Below are positions 1 to 11,522 of a DNA stretch of 64,000 bases, one piece after another. The DNA is from Puffinus mauretanicus. Taxonomy: Eukaryota; Chordata; Aves; Procellariiformes; Procellariidae. The notes below the pieces were generated by a model, which saw only the letters and a list, made by a program, of their open reading frames with translations, made no database searches and had not been told where the DNA came from. Within the stretch, counting starts at the first letter, position 1, and every line of letters starts with the position of its first letter. The position numbers were made by a program, and so were the translations under genes. The stretch spans positions 55,954 to 119,953 of the forward strand of contig JAJKFH010002067.1 of assembly GCA_023333565.1 (NCBI GenBank), in the 5' to 3' direction.

Positions 1-1489
1 ATATAATATAAATGCCTTTCTAGTAACAGCAGAGTACCGCGGGCCCCGCGGCGCCGGGCGCGAGTGCATTATTTAATGGAGCTCTGCAGGGCAGCAGCGC
101 CAGAGCGTGTGGCGGGGGGGGCAGGGGAGGGGGTGACGGGGGCCCCGAGGCTGGGGACCCTGCTGTGCTGTGGCCGTGGTGGAGGGGACGGGGTCGGGCA
201 GGACTTTGTGGGAAAGCAAAACCCCCAGGCACCCTCCCTGGGTGCTACCCCAGCACCTGAGCAAAGCCCGCCGAGATCAGCAGAACTCTGCGGCTCTGTG
301 CACGCTGCCTCCACTTGCTGTTGCTGTTTTCTTTTCTCTACGACCTCCACATTGCCCTGTTAATACGAAAACATCGTTAGAGTAAAATATCAAACATTCA
401 CTGTGTAAGTCCATTCCTTTAAAAAAAAATGGGTGGAAACGTACATCAGGTATTTTGCTCAATTAACCTTCTTCCTATTTACAATTATTCCCTGAGCATG
501 TGTCAAACATTAAACAATAAGGGTAAAAACGCTAAATTATTTTCCCCTCTCTGCCATGTCACGACACAAGTGTAAAGCCTAGCAAAGCCACATGCTATGA
601 GGACAGCAGCAGCAGTCCAAGGCCACGAGCAAAGCCATGGCCCCAGCCCTGCAATTCTCCTCTGACCCCTCTGCACCCTCAACTGCACCAGGGCTGGTAG
701 ATGCTGGTCCCCACCCCGGGACAGGGTGATGGGGCAGCCCCCCCAAAGACCAGGCGAGCACCCAGTGCCTCTGCAGGTGCCCTGCTTACACCAGCCTGCC
801 TGGCGTGATGATGTGCTCGGGGTGACTTGCTCATGGAGCCCCTGGGGAAGCTGTGCTGAGCCAGGCTCCCCGGACCCCCGCTTTGGGAGGAGCCTCGCAG
901 CTCCCCCTTGCAGGTAATCCAGAGCCTCTCCCCTCCCTTCCCTTCATTTGCCAGTGAACTGATTGATCCTTATTTTAAAAAAGTGCAGATCCTGAAATTC
1001 CTGTTTCTGAGTGGAAGGCGGAGGAGAGTCATAAGGTTAACAACTTGGGGGCTTGTGCTTGTAATGGAAGAAAAGAGAAAAAAATCCAACAAGAGGTGCA
1101 GCAACAAAGAAAATCCCTTTTCTATCTATCAAGCCCTCTTTCCCCAGCCTCTGTGAATGCCTCACCTCCTGCACAGTCTGCGAATATAAACTTTGCTCAG
1201 CACACTCAGGGTAATCTTTTCACATCATAAAACTTATAATCCTCCTAAAGTGGTTTCCTAGGGTTTGAGGTATGATGCACTTATCAAATAACTGAAACAA
1301 ATAAATCAGCTTATTTAGGTTGTGGTCAGTGTGTGTGTATCTCTGTGTACGCAGGGAGGAAGCCAGCGCCATACCAGCATTTGTATACATTAGCAACAAA
1401 GCTGTCTGTGACAAGCTGTCCGCTGCACAACTAAATATTTAGTTGCGTATCATAAGTAACTTCTTAAGCGATTAAAGCGAGAGGGTGCT
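1..1489. other. intergenic sequence, no gene recognised
   Basis: Mixed composition, with GC-rich patches near 40-70, 90-250 and 700-910. Open frames here lack any family resemblance or splice context. An 18-bp perfect palindrome lies at 1428-1445. If the order is as in human, the next gene to the left would be PRDM6 on the plus strand. I saw no zinc-finger or SET coding sequence. Confidence 0.6.
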
Positions 1490-1735
1490 CTCTGTCCGCG
1501 CTGGCGCGGGGAGCCGGGGCGTCAGGGCGAGCAGCGTGGCAGGCTGGGGAGGAGAGCACTTGCCGTGGCGGTGCGGATGCGGGAAGGGAGGATGCCCACG
1601 GGAGCCTCCGTGCACCCGTGCTGCAGAGCCCCGGGACCCGGTGGGGCAGCTGCGCCACTCGGGGACAACCCCGGCTCCGGCCAGGGGTGCGCGGCTTCGG
1701 GCACGCTCTGCTGTCACCCGTCTCTGCCTAGGAAC
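1490..1735. promoter_or_regulatory. isolated CpG-rich block
   Basis: About 245 bp with frequent CpG dinucleotides, bounded by AT-rich DNA on both sides. No start codon context or coding similarity supports an exon. It could be an orphan CpG island, an unannotated promoter, or a GC-rich conserved element. Confidence 0.5.
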
Positions 1736-1739
1736 TGGC

Positions 1740-2130
1740 TCTGACCAGGGTCCACGTGGCTTTCTTGCATATTTGTACAGAGTTCAAGTTTTCAAATATT
1801 TGTTGCTAGCTTTTATTGGTGTTAGAGCAAGGTTTATTTTTAACCGGGCCTGTATTTATGGATTCCCGCAGCTGCATATTTTTTGCATGTGCAAAATTAA
1901 ACTAATAAAGCAATTTCATATTGCAGAATTATAGAATATATGCTTCCCATTCAATATAAACACATTGCTAATAAACGCAAAACCTATTAGCTTGTAAAAA
2001 TTAACTTTAAACAGCAACAAGCTAGAAAAGCTATCCTAAACTTGCTCCCTGTATGTTTTTCTGCGTGTACAATAAATGCTTTCTTCAGTGTTTGAGAACG
2101 ATCACAACAGTGCTCACTTAAAATGTTGGG
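1740..2130 (+). other. AT-rich block ending in a plausible poly(A) signal
   Basis: Low-GC sequence with several AATAAA motifs, the last at 2071-2076. That one is followed by CA and a GT-rich stretch (TTCAGTGTTTGAG), the layout of a cleavage and polyadenylation site. It may be the 3' end of an unknown plus-strand transcript or simply non-coding sequence. Confidence 0.35.
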
Positions 2131-5100
2131 GTTGTTGGGATATAGATATGTGCTTAACAGAATATCTTGAATTTGATATTTTACCTAAGGAAAAAGAGAA
2201 GGAAACCAGCCTGCCTTAGGGACATGGGCCCAGTTTTTGAATGTGGGGGTCCCTCCTGCTCCTGCTGCCTCCTGCCCCTTCCCCCAGGCTCTCACTGCCT
2301 GGCTTTTGCTCCCCGGAATATATTTCAGCTTTTCCTTACTCTGAGGAGGAAACTCCAGAGGCAATCTGAACTATTTTCAAGAATATTGACATTGTTTCTG
2401 TTTCAGTATGTGCCATGTGCAGGCAAAGGGCAGAGCAGGATTGGGCCATCGCCCTTTGTGGAAGAAGGCTGGAGGGGTCCGATGGCGGCAGCCCCCCGGG
2501 AGTGCGGACAGGGGCTCCCCGGCACCCTCCGGCACCCAGCACATCATCCTGTCTCCCAACGCCCCCAGAGGGGAGCCCCCTCCCGTCCCAGCCCTCCCTC
2601 GGGCGCCTCGGCCGCCGGGGATGCTCCAGCTGTGCCAGGGCTGTCCTGGGTGCCCGGGGTGCATTTTGCAAGGGCTGGTGCAGGGTTTGGGCAGCAGGTC
2701 CCATGGGGAGGGCAGAAACCCAGCCCTCCCTATTCCTTGTAGAGGTATTTGTTTACACCCGGATGCTGGACTGACAAAATGGTTTCAGCTACCAAAAAAA
2801 AATGCCAAGAGGTTGCTCTGGTGTCAATGGCGTGGAGAAACGTTTAAGACCTTGCTTCCATGAAACGTTTCTCAGGGATTTTGTTATTTGCATCTGAGAG
2901 AGCAGCATGAGGAAGACAGTAGCACTGTCATCTTCTTTTCTAGAACATACTGGGTTAATAAGAAAATTAAAGCTCAAATAAATATTCACCAGAAAGTAAT
3001 TTCAGTCTGTCATGGAAATAATCTACACTTATAAGTTATCTAAAGTAAAGTGAGCTGTACTAGCCTCCAGCAGCTCTGAAACCATTATGAATTATTGAAT
3101 AAGTCATCTTTTTTTTATCGTTATTGACATAATAAATATATTTGCTTGAAAACATCCGGAGCTGCATAGGCATAGAAGTATTTATGAGCCTGTGCTCTTT
3201 ACAGCACTGTTTTACAGGGCGCTGTCAACTGCGGAGGAGAAACAGAAAGAGAGAGAAGAAAGTTTCACCTCTGATGTTCTTGTCAGCAGATACAGTGCTT
3301 CAGTCAGCCCCATCTCTACAGGCCCTTGTCTTCATGGGCCACAAAATAAAATAAAAAACCAAATCAAGGTGCAAATGCTGTGGCTTTACTGTTTCTTTAA
3401 TGGTTATTTCTTGAACGACTAACAAATCTGCGGTCCTGCAAACTGAAATAATACTGCTTTTGGTAACACAGAGCAGCTTAAGCTTTAAGTTGCCTAAGAT
3501 CAGCTCTGGAAGTGATAAAAAATTAGAGAGCTTGGGACCTAAATGTGCTGTCAAAGTGACGGCAGACTTGTCAGGCAGTGTTGAAAATCTTTGCATGCAG
3601 CAGCTGGAGAGAGGGATGGCGCCTGCAGCCACAGCAGAGGCTGCAGAGACACTTCCCAAGCGTTGGGTGGGATCCCGTCTCACAGTGCACATTTCCACAG
3701 AGAAGATCTGCCCGAATGACGCTGAAACAGGAGGTAAAAAATACTGAGGTGGGAATTGCTGTGTGCAAGAGCGTGCCCACACACAATGAAAGTTGAATCA
3801 GTCCTGGCTGGGCACATTTGCAACTGGGATATCGCGGCTAAGCCCTGTCCCCGGCACCTGATGGGTGCTTGGGCCAAACGCTGACATCTTCTGCGAGATT
3901 TCAGGCTCCCCTCTAGACACTCCAGGGTGCAAAGTACTTGGGGGAAAAAACTCCTTCTGCAGTAAAAGCTGCATGATATTTTTTGTCTGTCTCCTTAGGC
4001 GGTAGATGTATCATCAGTGGCTCTTCAATTTCCCATAAGTAAAAAAGTTAGCAATTACTAGCTATGAATACACAAGAGTGCTTGCTATAAGCAAGAAAAA
4101 ACAGCAGCGTATTTTAAAGAGCGCTTCTCCCTGGAATGCAAGCCCAGACAAAGATTTAGCCTGTTTTTTTTTAAAGTCTGGTGGAGCAACATGTCATACC
4201 TCGGACATTGACAACAAATCAGCCTTTATTTAAGTGTGAAAATTAAGGCATAAATTGCTGACTGCTTAGCTCTCAAAACAATGTCACGTTACAAGAAATG
4301 TGATATTTCGAAGAGAAACAGGAAAAAATTTATCAAAGTTTTTGTTATTATTGCATTATCCTCCCGCTTGATCTACTAGTTATAGATACTTGGTGTCTGC
4401 TTAAGTGCTTTCCATTCTTCCCATAAGCAAATTCTGGTTGAAGACTATATATCATTTTACTCTTGATCACTGCTAGTCTCGGTACCTCATTACAGCAGAG
4501 CACTTTTTGAAACTGAGCTATAGCCCAGATAAATGATTGTATAAAGTTTTAAATAAACATACAACATTTATGTTATGTTGTTTCACAGGGATGATTTATA
4601 GTCATTTTCTTCTTCCAGTCCTGAGCTCTGGACATAAAAGACACTGAGCTCTCCGCTGTTTATCCAAGCTAAATCCTCTGTTTGTTCTGCATAAGCGTTC
4701 TTGATTCTTTAATATATTGCAGGCTTTAGCTTCAGGTTTATTCCCTCTGGGATGATGGAATTAGATACATTAACTGACAAAGATAAGGTACGGACATTGC
4801 AGCTTAATAGCCATTAAAATAGATACTGTGATAACAAAAATGGAGCTAGAAAAGGGAGTAAAGTTTGTGATATTTTAAAAATACGTATTTATGAGACTTA
4901 GATGAATAAATGCAAGATTTCAGAAATCTCCGTAAGGAAACGCCCAAATGATGGTGGGATTTTGTTTGGTTGGTTTTTGTTTCGTAAGGATAAGAGAATC
5001 AGAAATGTAAGATGTTGTGAAACAGGTTACATGTTGCCTTTTGCGTCCCCAAAGACAATTTTGTTTCTTCTTATTAAAATGACATTACGTAATCTGGATG

Positions 5101-7349
5101 CCAAGCCACTGAAGTACTGCTCCGGGCTACAGAAGAAAATTAAGAAAGTGCTGTAAGATAAAGCAAGTCTCTCTACCTTAAGAAAACCCGGGTGGATTCT
5201 GTTAACCATGTTCCTTCTTTTATCAGCATATTTAAATACACATATATATAAATTCAAGCCGCATAGGAGTAGTCTTTTTACATCATACTGCTATTCTTCA
5301 TCGTAGCCCTTGTTCCTCTGTTAAAAAAGCAGACAACACTAAATGCCTGTTTCTTCTTCTTTTGTGAGCTTAAATAGAACAAATTTTGAGCTAAGCCCAC
5401 TACAAGTTGCTTTGTAGTTTGACTCAGTATTCATTCTTAAACTTTTGCGTAAAAACACAGTGTTAGCATTTAAAGACCTAATGCTTGACACAGAAGAAAG
5501 ATTTTAAGAATTACAGTCTTTAATGTGACATACCCTAAATGATCTCTTACCACAGAATAAAAGTTAAGCTAAGATTTTAGAGGCCCTAAATGGACTTTCA
5601 TTTTTTTCTAAGTCAGGATTAACTGGTGTATAAGTAACAGCCTGGGTGCTTTCACTGCCAAAAATTATCTAACTAGAAGTTTGAATCTGGCAGTATAAAC
5701 AGCAGCCCTGCCTGTACTCATACAAGCTTGTTATTTTGTGGTACACAAGTTGGTACGTTCTTCATGCTCTGTAACAGATTGCATTCCATAAAGCATGAAA
5801 TAGCATGAAATGCGTTTTTATCTGAAACTTGAGTGGTAAAATAAGCAGCATGCAAAATAAAGACATGGGCAGATTTTTTTTTATTATTATTCTACAAGCA
5901 TTTATTTTAGCTAAGATGCTTTCCTTTTATAGTGGTGGGGTATTTCCAGGAGTGATGGTACAAATGCTGTGAATGACTTACTCAATGAGCATGAAAGGAA
6001 GGGCAAAAAAGAAAACTCAAAAAAACCCTTAGCTCTTTGTGAAAGATGCTTGAGTATGCATAAAAACCATCTTTTTTAAAAAAAAAAGCATCCTGTAGAT
6101 GCTGCTTTTTTAAAAAGAATTATGTGATTAAGATGGCTTCCAATGTAAAATATATAAAGTAACATGTAATTTCTCTGCATACTTAATTACCAAACTTTTT
6201 TTATTATTCATTGTAAACAAACCATCCCAATTCATTTGCTGGTGAAATCTGCTATTCTCTTTGTCATGTGTACACGTGATAACAGGAAAAGGAAAAAAAA
6301 AAAGGCAGGGGGGTGCAAGAGTCCACTCCGACAAAAAACTGGGAATTTGTTGCTATACAGGGAGAGGTTTAGCTGTGAGCAGCAGCAATAGCGTCTTTTC
6401 CCTGCGAGGGCAAGGGATGGCAAGTGCGGTGGAGCAAAGCTGCTGCTTCCTCCTCCCTCTCCTCCCGCTGCTCTCTGTGGCCCGGCGGCCCCCGAGTTTT
6501 CGTGCTGAGCTCCAGACCTGGATGGAGAATTTGTGACCACCTCGCAGGCACAGCCACGTTTGGCATGGGTCCTGCTCGGCAGTGGCCAATTGGTTTCACA
6601 GCATTTGAGAGTTATTTCACTAAGAGCTGGCCTCCCCACACCTTCAAGACTAATTTCCAACAGTATCTGTCACATTTGTTAGGATAACAGGGATTTGCTT
6701 TTATTAGTATTTCAATACTAATAAGTCATGAAATGATTTTTCCTATAAAACTTTTCACTAAAACCCTCGCAATTACTTATTTGCTTAATAGATGGGATAT
6801 GGCAAACAATGCTTGACATTTTCTTTTCCAAACAGCTGTAACAACCAAGCATTAACTAGCTATTCATCAAAGCATCAGTATAATGAGGAATCACCTTCAT
6901 CTTACCAATAGACAGACAAAAGTAAACAGTACTGCCCTATACCACATACAGTTCAGGGCAGGCCTGAAACTCCAGATATTTTGCCTTTTTTCTGCCCTCT
7001 CTTAACAAAATTAACCTAGCCTTTCTTGGAAGGCTGCAGCCTTGGACTCCCTTAAATTCCCTAGAAATTAGCGTTATAAATTAGAGTTATACATAAGAAT
7101 TGAAGTATTTTTGTTTTTTTTTTTCCCTAAAGTTTTTGGATGAATTGGTAATTAGCCAGAAGAATGAAAGAACATACTGATTTATCTACTAAAAAAGAAC
7201 AAAGTAAATAGCTTGTACTCATTTGCTGAAGAAGTGTCCCAGTAGAAGCTAGTAACTACCCCTTTTAGGTCATTAAGACGACCGTATTCAGCACCAATAG
7301 TCTGAGTTTAAAGCAGTTTGTGAACCACTTACACAGAAAAGCTTTTCCC
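2131..7349. other. intergenic sequence, no gene recognised
   Basis: Apart from GC-rich sequence at 2230-2720 with chance ORFs, this is AT-rich DNA. Two hairpin-forming inverted repeats lie at 6077-6113 and 6701-6724. No RNA gene or mobile element could be named. Confidence 0.6.
6701..6724. repeat. perfect inverted repeat, 11-bp arms, 2-base loop
   Basis: TTATTAGTATT, loop TC, AATACTAATAA. Pairing is perfect over 11 bp. AT-rich and intergenic; no function is evident. Confidence 0.9.
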
Positions 7350-7480
7350 ACGTTATTCTCATTTTGCTGATAGGAAGTGGAGGCCCAGAGCCCTGTTCAA
7401 GATCACTCAACACCCCTATAACCACGATGGGCAGAGAAACCACAGACTTTGTGCCCAACCCTGAGCCCACCACTGGGAGC
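7350..7480 (+). mobile_element. possible MIR-like (tRNA-derived) SINE fragment
   Basis: The block with TCATTTTGCTGATAGGAAGT, GGAGGCCCAGAG, CAAGATCACTCAAC and GGGCAGAGAAACCACAGACT follows the order of the MIR 3' half (ATTTTACAGATGAGG, AAGGTCACACAGC and so on). It is decayed and recognised by eye only. Confidence 0.45.
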
Positions 7481-10400
7481 CCCTTCGTGAGTGATTCAGG
7501 AGAGATTTTGCCGTGTTGCACCAAGTACTGCAACACAACTTTTGGTCAGGATGGCAAAACATTGCTTTTCCCTTACATGGTGTTAGATAATGCCTTCTAA
7601 GATGTCCTCTTGCTAAGCCTACCTATTTCTACTTAGGCCATTACAAGCCACCTGCATTGATGATGATATATGTAAATGAAATAGGAATCAGTAGGATAAA
7701 AATGTTTTTCTCAGGTAAAACTTTAAGACCATTTTAATGATTTGCTGTATACATGTAAGAAGATACAGTCATGGAGTGAAAAAAAAAAATCCATCTGTTC
7801 TGCAAGATAGAGTAGGATGGGACAGGTAAAACTCACTGTAGAGGCACATGAGCGTGTTGCTGAGGTGTGCAAGTTTCTCCACAAATAGCAGTGCCCTCTC
7901 ATGGAGATATACCTACAGAGATATACCTATCAACTCCTTGTGGTAGTGGCATGGTCTTGCTTTTTGACATTCTGCCTAATTTTTTCATTTATTTTGGATT
8001 ATTAGCCCCATTTCTTCAGTGCAATAATTGGATATTATCAGAAAAGTCGAAGTAAATCAATAAGCTGGAGTATTTAAAACATCATATGCATCCACATTCA
8101 GAAAAACTGCAGTAAAAAACATTATTGCTATATAAGCATCAAAAATGTTACATAGTCCAAACAACATATCCTCTACATTGCCCGAACGGTTCCTGGTGAA
8201 GCAGGTAGGCTCTGTGGTTTACACCAAATACGCATCGATGTTCATGAAAACATACCCGCAGTATTGGCTTAAAGTGCTGGCTACAAGAACAAACCATTAA
8301 GTTGTCTTATTTGGATGAGAAGCACCATGTCAACTTCATGCCTGGTATGAATGGGACTCAACCTTCACGCATGCATCTTTGATCATAAGTGCCTTTCAGC
8401 CCTGATCTGGATGACCTATAGTATCACAATATTAATCTTGTTGCCAAAAATAGCTTTCTGAGGTGAACATACCGATGGTCTGGTGTCCTGTACAACCAGT
8501 ATCTCTTAACACGAGACCAATAAAATTTTCTGTATCTCCAGAGGTGGAAAAAACCCCCCAAAAATCCCTGTCACTTGCTAATATGCTAAGCTATTAAGCA
8601 AATACAAAAATGTTGAAGACTTACCATTACCACTTAAACCTAAATTCTACAAAACATTAGCTTGATTGCCTGCTCAACACAAACCCCAATGATTGAATTT
8701 TGCTGCCCTACATCAATTTGTATTTGTAAAACAAAACGTATGGCAGTCATAGTAAATCACAGTCCAACAACAATTTTAACAGTTTTTTTCATAGTACAGT
8801 TAAAGCTATGAGCAATATACAGTAACTGTTGAAACAGTTCTACTAGACTCCATCTGCCCCAGTAAACCCACTCTAAATTTTGATGCCGTATTATTTTGTC
8901 AATGCACTTATGTCTCAGCAACTGTATCAAAACCCTTTGGTCAAACATTCAGTAACACTACACTTCCATAATCATCTACTCTCTATGTATATTGTTAGAA
9001 CAAAACTTTTTGTAGTAATACATGAATTGTTTAAAATGCTGTCAAACTACTACAAGTATTTCACTTGGAAAAAAAAAAAAGAGTACTGGACTACAAAGTA
9101 GTGGGTGTCACTTTTCCAAAAGCATTATTAATGGGGACTATTTTAGTCTTCAGTGATGGGGAACGACAGGCTGTAGCGTTTCTTCAAGTTAAGAATAGAA
9201 AATAACTGTACTTGCAAGAATTCAATTACTCTGCATTAAAGCTGCCATGGGGTTACTGTACATTTATACATCAGAAAGTCAGTAAATTATTTTTCTATAA
9301 ATTAGTCTCTCAAAGTTGACTTTTTTTCTTTCTGTTCTGAATGCCAAACTCCTGACTGCTTCTCCACCACAGAGACTTCATATCTGGATAGCCGACATCT
9401 GTAAAAACATTTCTAATGAAAACACTACTAATACAACCCCCTGGAGTAACAAATGAAATGAGATCTAAGTATGCAGCCGCCTTTCTACAGTTCTGTCTTG
9501 AACAATAGCGGGGCTAGTGCTTCCTATCCAAGATTTGACACAGGTCATGATCATTTAGGCACAGTAGTAGCAAAATAAATAACTGCGTAAATATGTAATA
9601 ACTGGTATAAATACTTCAGTAGCACTTAGAAGATATGATAAAGGACTTCCGTCTTTAGTTGTGCATTAAGGTTTATCTCAGTGGATGGAAGGAGGAGCAT
9701 TTAAATTGCAGTGAAGGAGAACTAAGGATTGAATACTTAAAAGCTCAGTGCCAGACATAACATTGCTTCTTTTTGCAATAGCAGTTTTGAAAGTGTGTTA
9801 GTATTAGAAGTGTTGGATAATTGCTAAAATATTATAGGAACAGTTGTTACAGCTTCACCCCAAAAAACAATATACTGGAAAGATCAATAATGTACCTATC
9901 CATTTAAATAATCCCGATACAAAGCAAAACAGTGCTGTCTTACTTTTAAAATAATCTGTCATTTTTTTTCCATAATGCATTCCACTGCTTAAGTAAATAA
10001 GCACTTAGAGACAATTTTTCTGATAAAGAGTCTAACAATTAATAGGGGAAAAAATGTCCATTTCTTTGGAACAGTTCTCAAAATCTTAGTAATGCTCCAT
10101 ATCAAGGTGTATAAACATATTACATCCAGATTTGCTGCCTTACTTTTAAACCTATACTAAATAATTTGAGGCAACTCTGGTAGTAAAGATCGATAATAGC
10201 AAGTCCTCACCACTGTAAGAATAATTAGCACATACAGAGACAGCAGGGGATCCCCTGGCTGAAGATTATCACAAAAAAGAATAGTGTTTCTAAATGCTCT
10301 CATTTTTAGATGGGCTGATGCTTTTCCTTTAAAAGACTGGATTGGACAAATACAGGATATAATTGAAGTTTCCTTATCCAAAGCCAGCTGCAAGTTCTGG

Positions 10401-11516
10401 GCCTGAATCATACGGCAGATGAAAGCTGGAATTGATCTGGCCACAGAACAGCCCCCACCATCACTCCCTGCCCCCATTTACTAATTTTTATGGGCATTTG
10501 AGTTCACAGAAACATATTGGTAAGAATACTTGTTTTGAAATAATTCCATCAACTTCCCTAGTGAAATCTGGGTGCACTAAAAATAATAGCAGGAGTTTGC
10601 CAGAATGCCAGGAGGGCCTAGCTGTTGCTTCTTTTCCCATCCCCTTTTCTAAGGTATACAGAACCAGGACTGAATCCGTAAACACGGGTTTCATTTCCAG
10701 CAGTCTTTTTATGCTGAGTAAATTAAAATAAGCTCGTTATCTCATGCATCTGTTTAAAATGGCATTTCTTTTGCTAGGAAGAGAGATTAAGATAAAAAAT
10801 TTAAAAGATTCTTGATTAAAAAAATGGTATTTGGTCTTTCCACTGAATAGCTATGAGCTTTAAAATGGTTTTGAAGCAATAAAAAGGCAAATGGAACCCA
10901 ACAAAAATTAAAAAAAGTAATATTGAGTTCAGCTCATCTCTGCTATAGATATCTATATTTTTTTCCTAGAGTACTTCAGACTGAAGCACATAGACAAATT
11001 GTACTGGAAAAAAAAGAAATTGAAACATTAAGCTTGAAGTATCATTCATTTTCTCATTCTAATACTATGAACACGAAGGGTAATGACTATATAACAAAAC
11101 AAAAATGCTAAATAACCTTTTCAATAATCACAAAATTCATGCTTCTCACCTTCTAAGCAGTGATCTTTCAAATGACAAAATGGATCCAAATAACTTTAAT
11201 TACCAGGCTTATAAATGTTTTTTAAAAAGTGTTCTACCTTTTACTTTACTTAATACTTTGATTTCCTAGAAAGAAAACTCACCCAAGTAGTTTATTTTTA
11301 AACCCCACAGCAACATGACTGCCGTTTTCTTTACACGCCATGGAAGAGACTCAATTAGAAATTAAAAAGTGAAATTAACGTTAAAAGTGAACTTGTCAAT
11401 TTTATGGATTCAAGCACTAAAGACTGTCATATTACCAGAAACAGTAAACAAAAAATTTTTGTTCAAATACATAGTCAAAAAGTAAACACAAAATCCTTAA
11501 TACTTAAAGTTTGAAT
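7481..11516. other. intergenic or distal 3' UTR sequence, no gene recognised
   Basis: AT-rich DNA between the SINE-like fragment and the inferred CEP120 3' end. No repeat, RNA or coding feature supported. The CEP120 transcript could extend into it if a more distal poly(A) site is used. Confidence 0.55.
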
Positions 11517-11522
11517 TTTATT
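11517..11522 (-). terminator. candidate CEP120 poly(A) signal
   Basis: Minus-strand AATAAA, about 1.9 kb after the CEP120 stop, followed within about 30 bases by a GT-rich segment. Chosen over the copies at 12001 and 11291 on that basis only. Confidence 0.35.

Noticed and set aside
1485..1934. 149-codon plus-strand open frame
   Set aside because: It owes its length to the CpG-rich block, then runs into AT-rich DNA. No domain, no splice context and no resemblance to a known protein.
2167..2742. 191-codon plus-strand open frame
   Set aside because: The first listed codon is not ATG. The GC-rich Pro/Gly/Ser/Arg-rich translation is typical of chance frames in GC-rich DNA, and overlapping frames are equally long.
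3300..3782. 160-codon minus-strand open frame
   Set aside because: No recognisable family, no splice signals around it that extend a coherent protein, and similar-length frames exist on the other strand.
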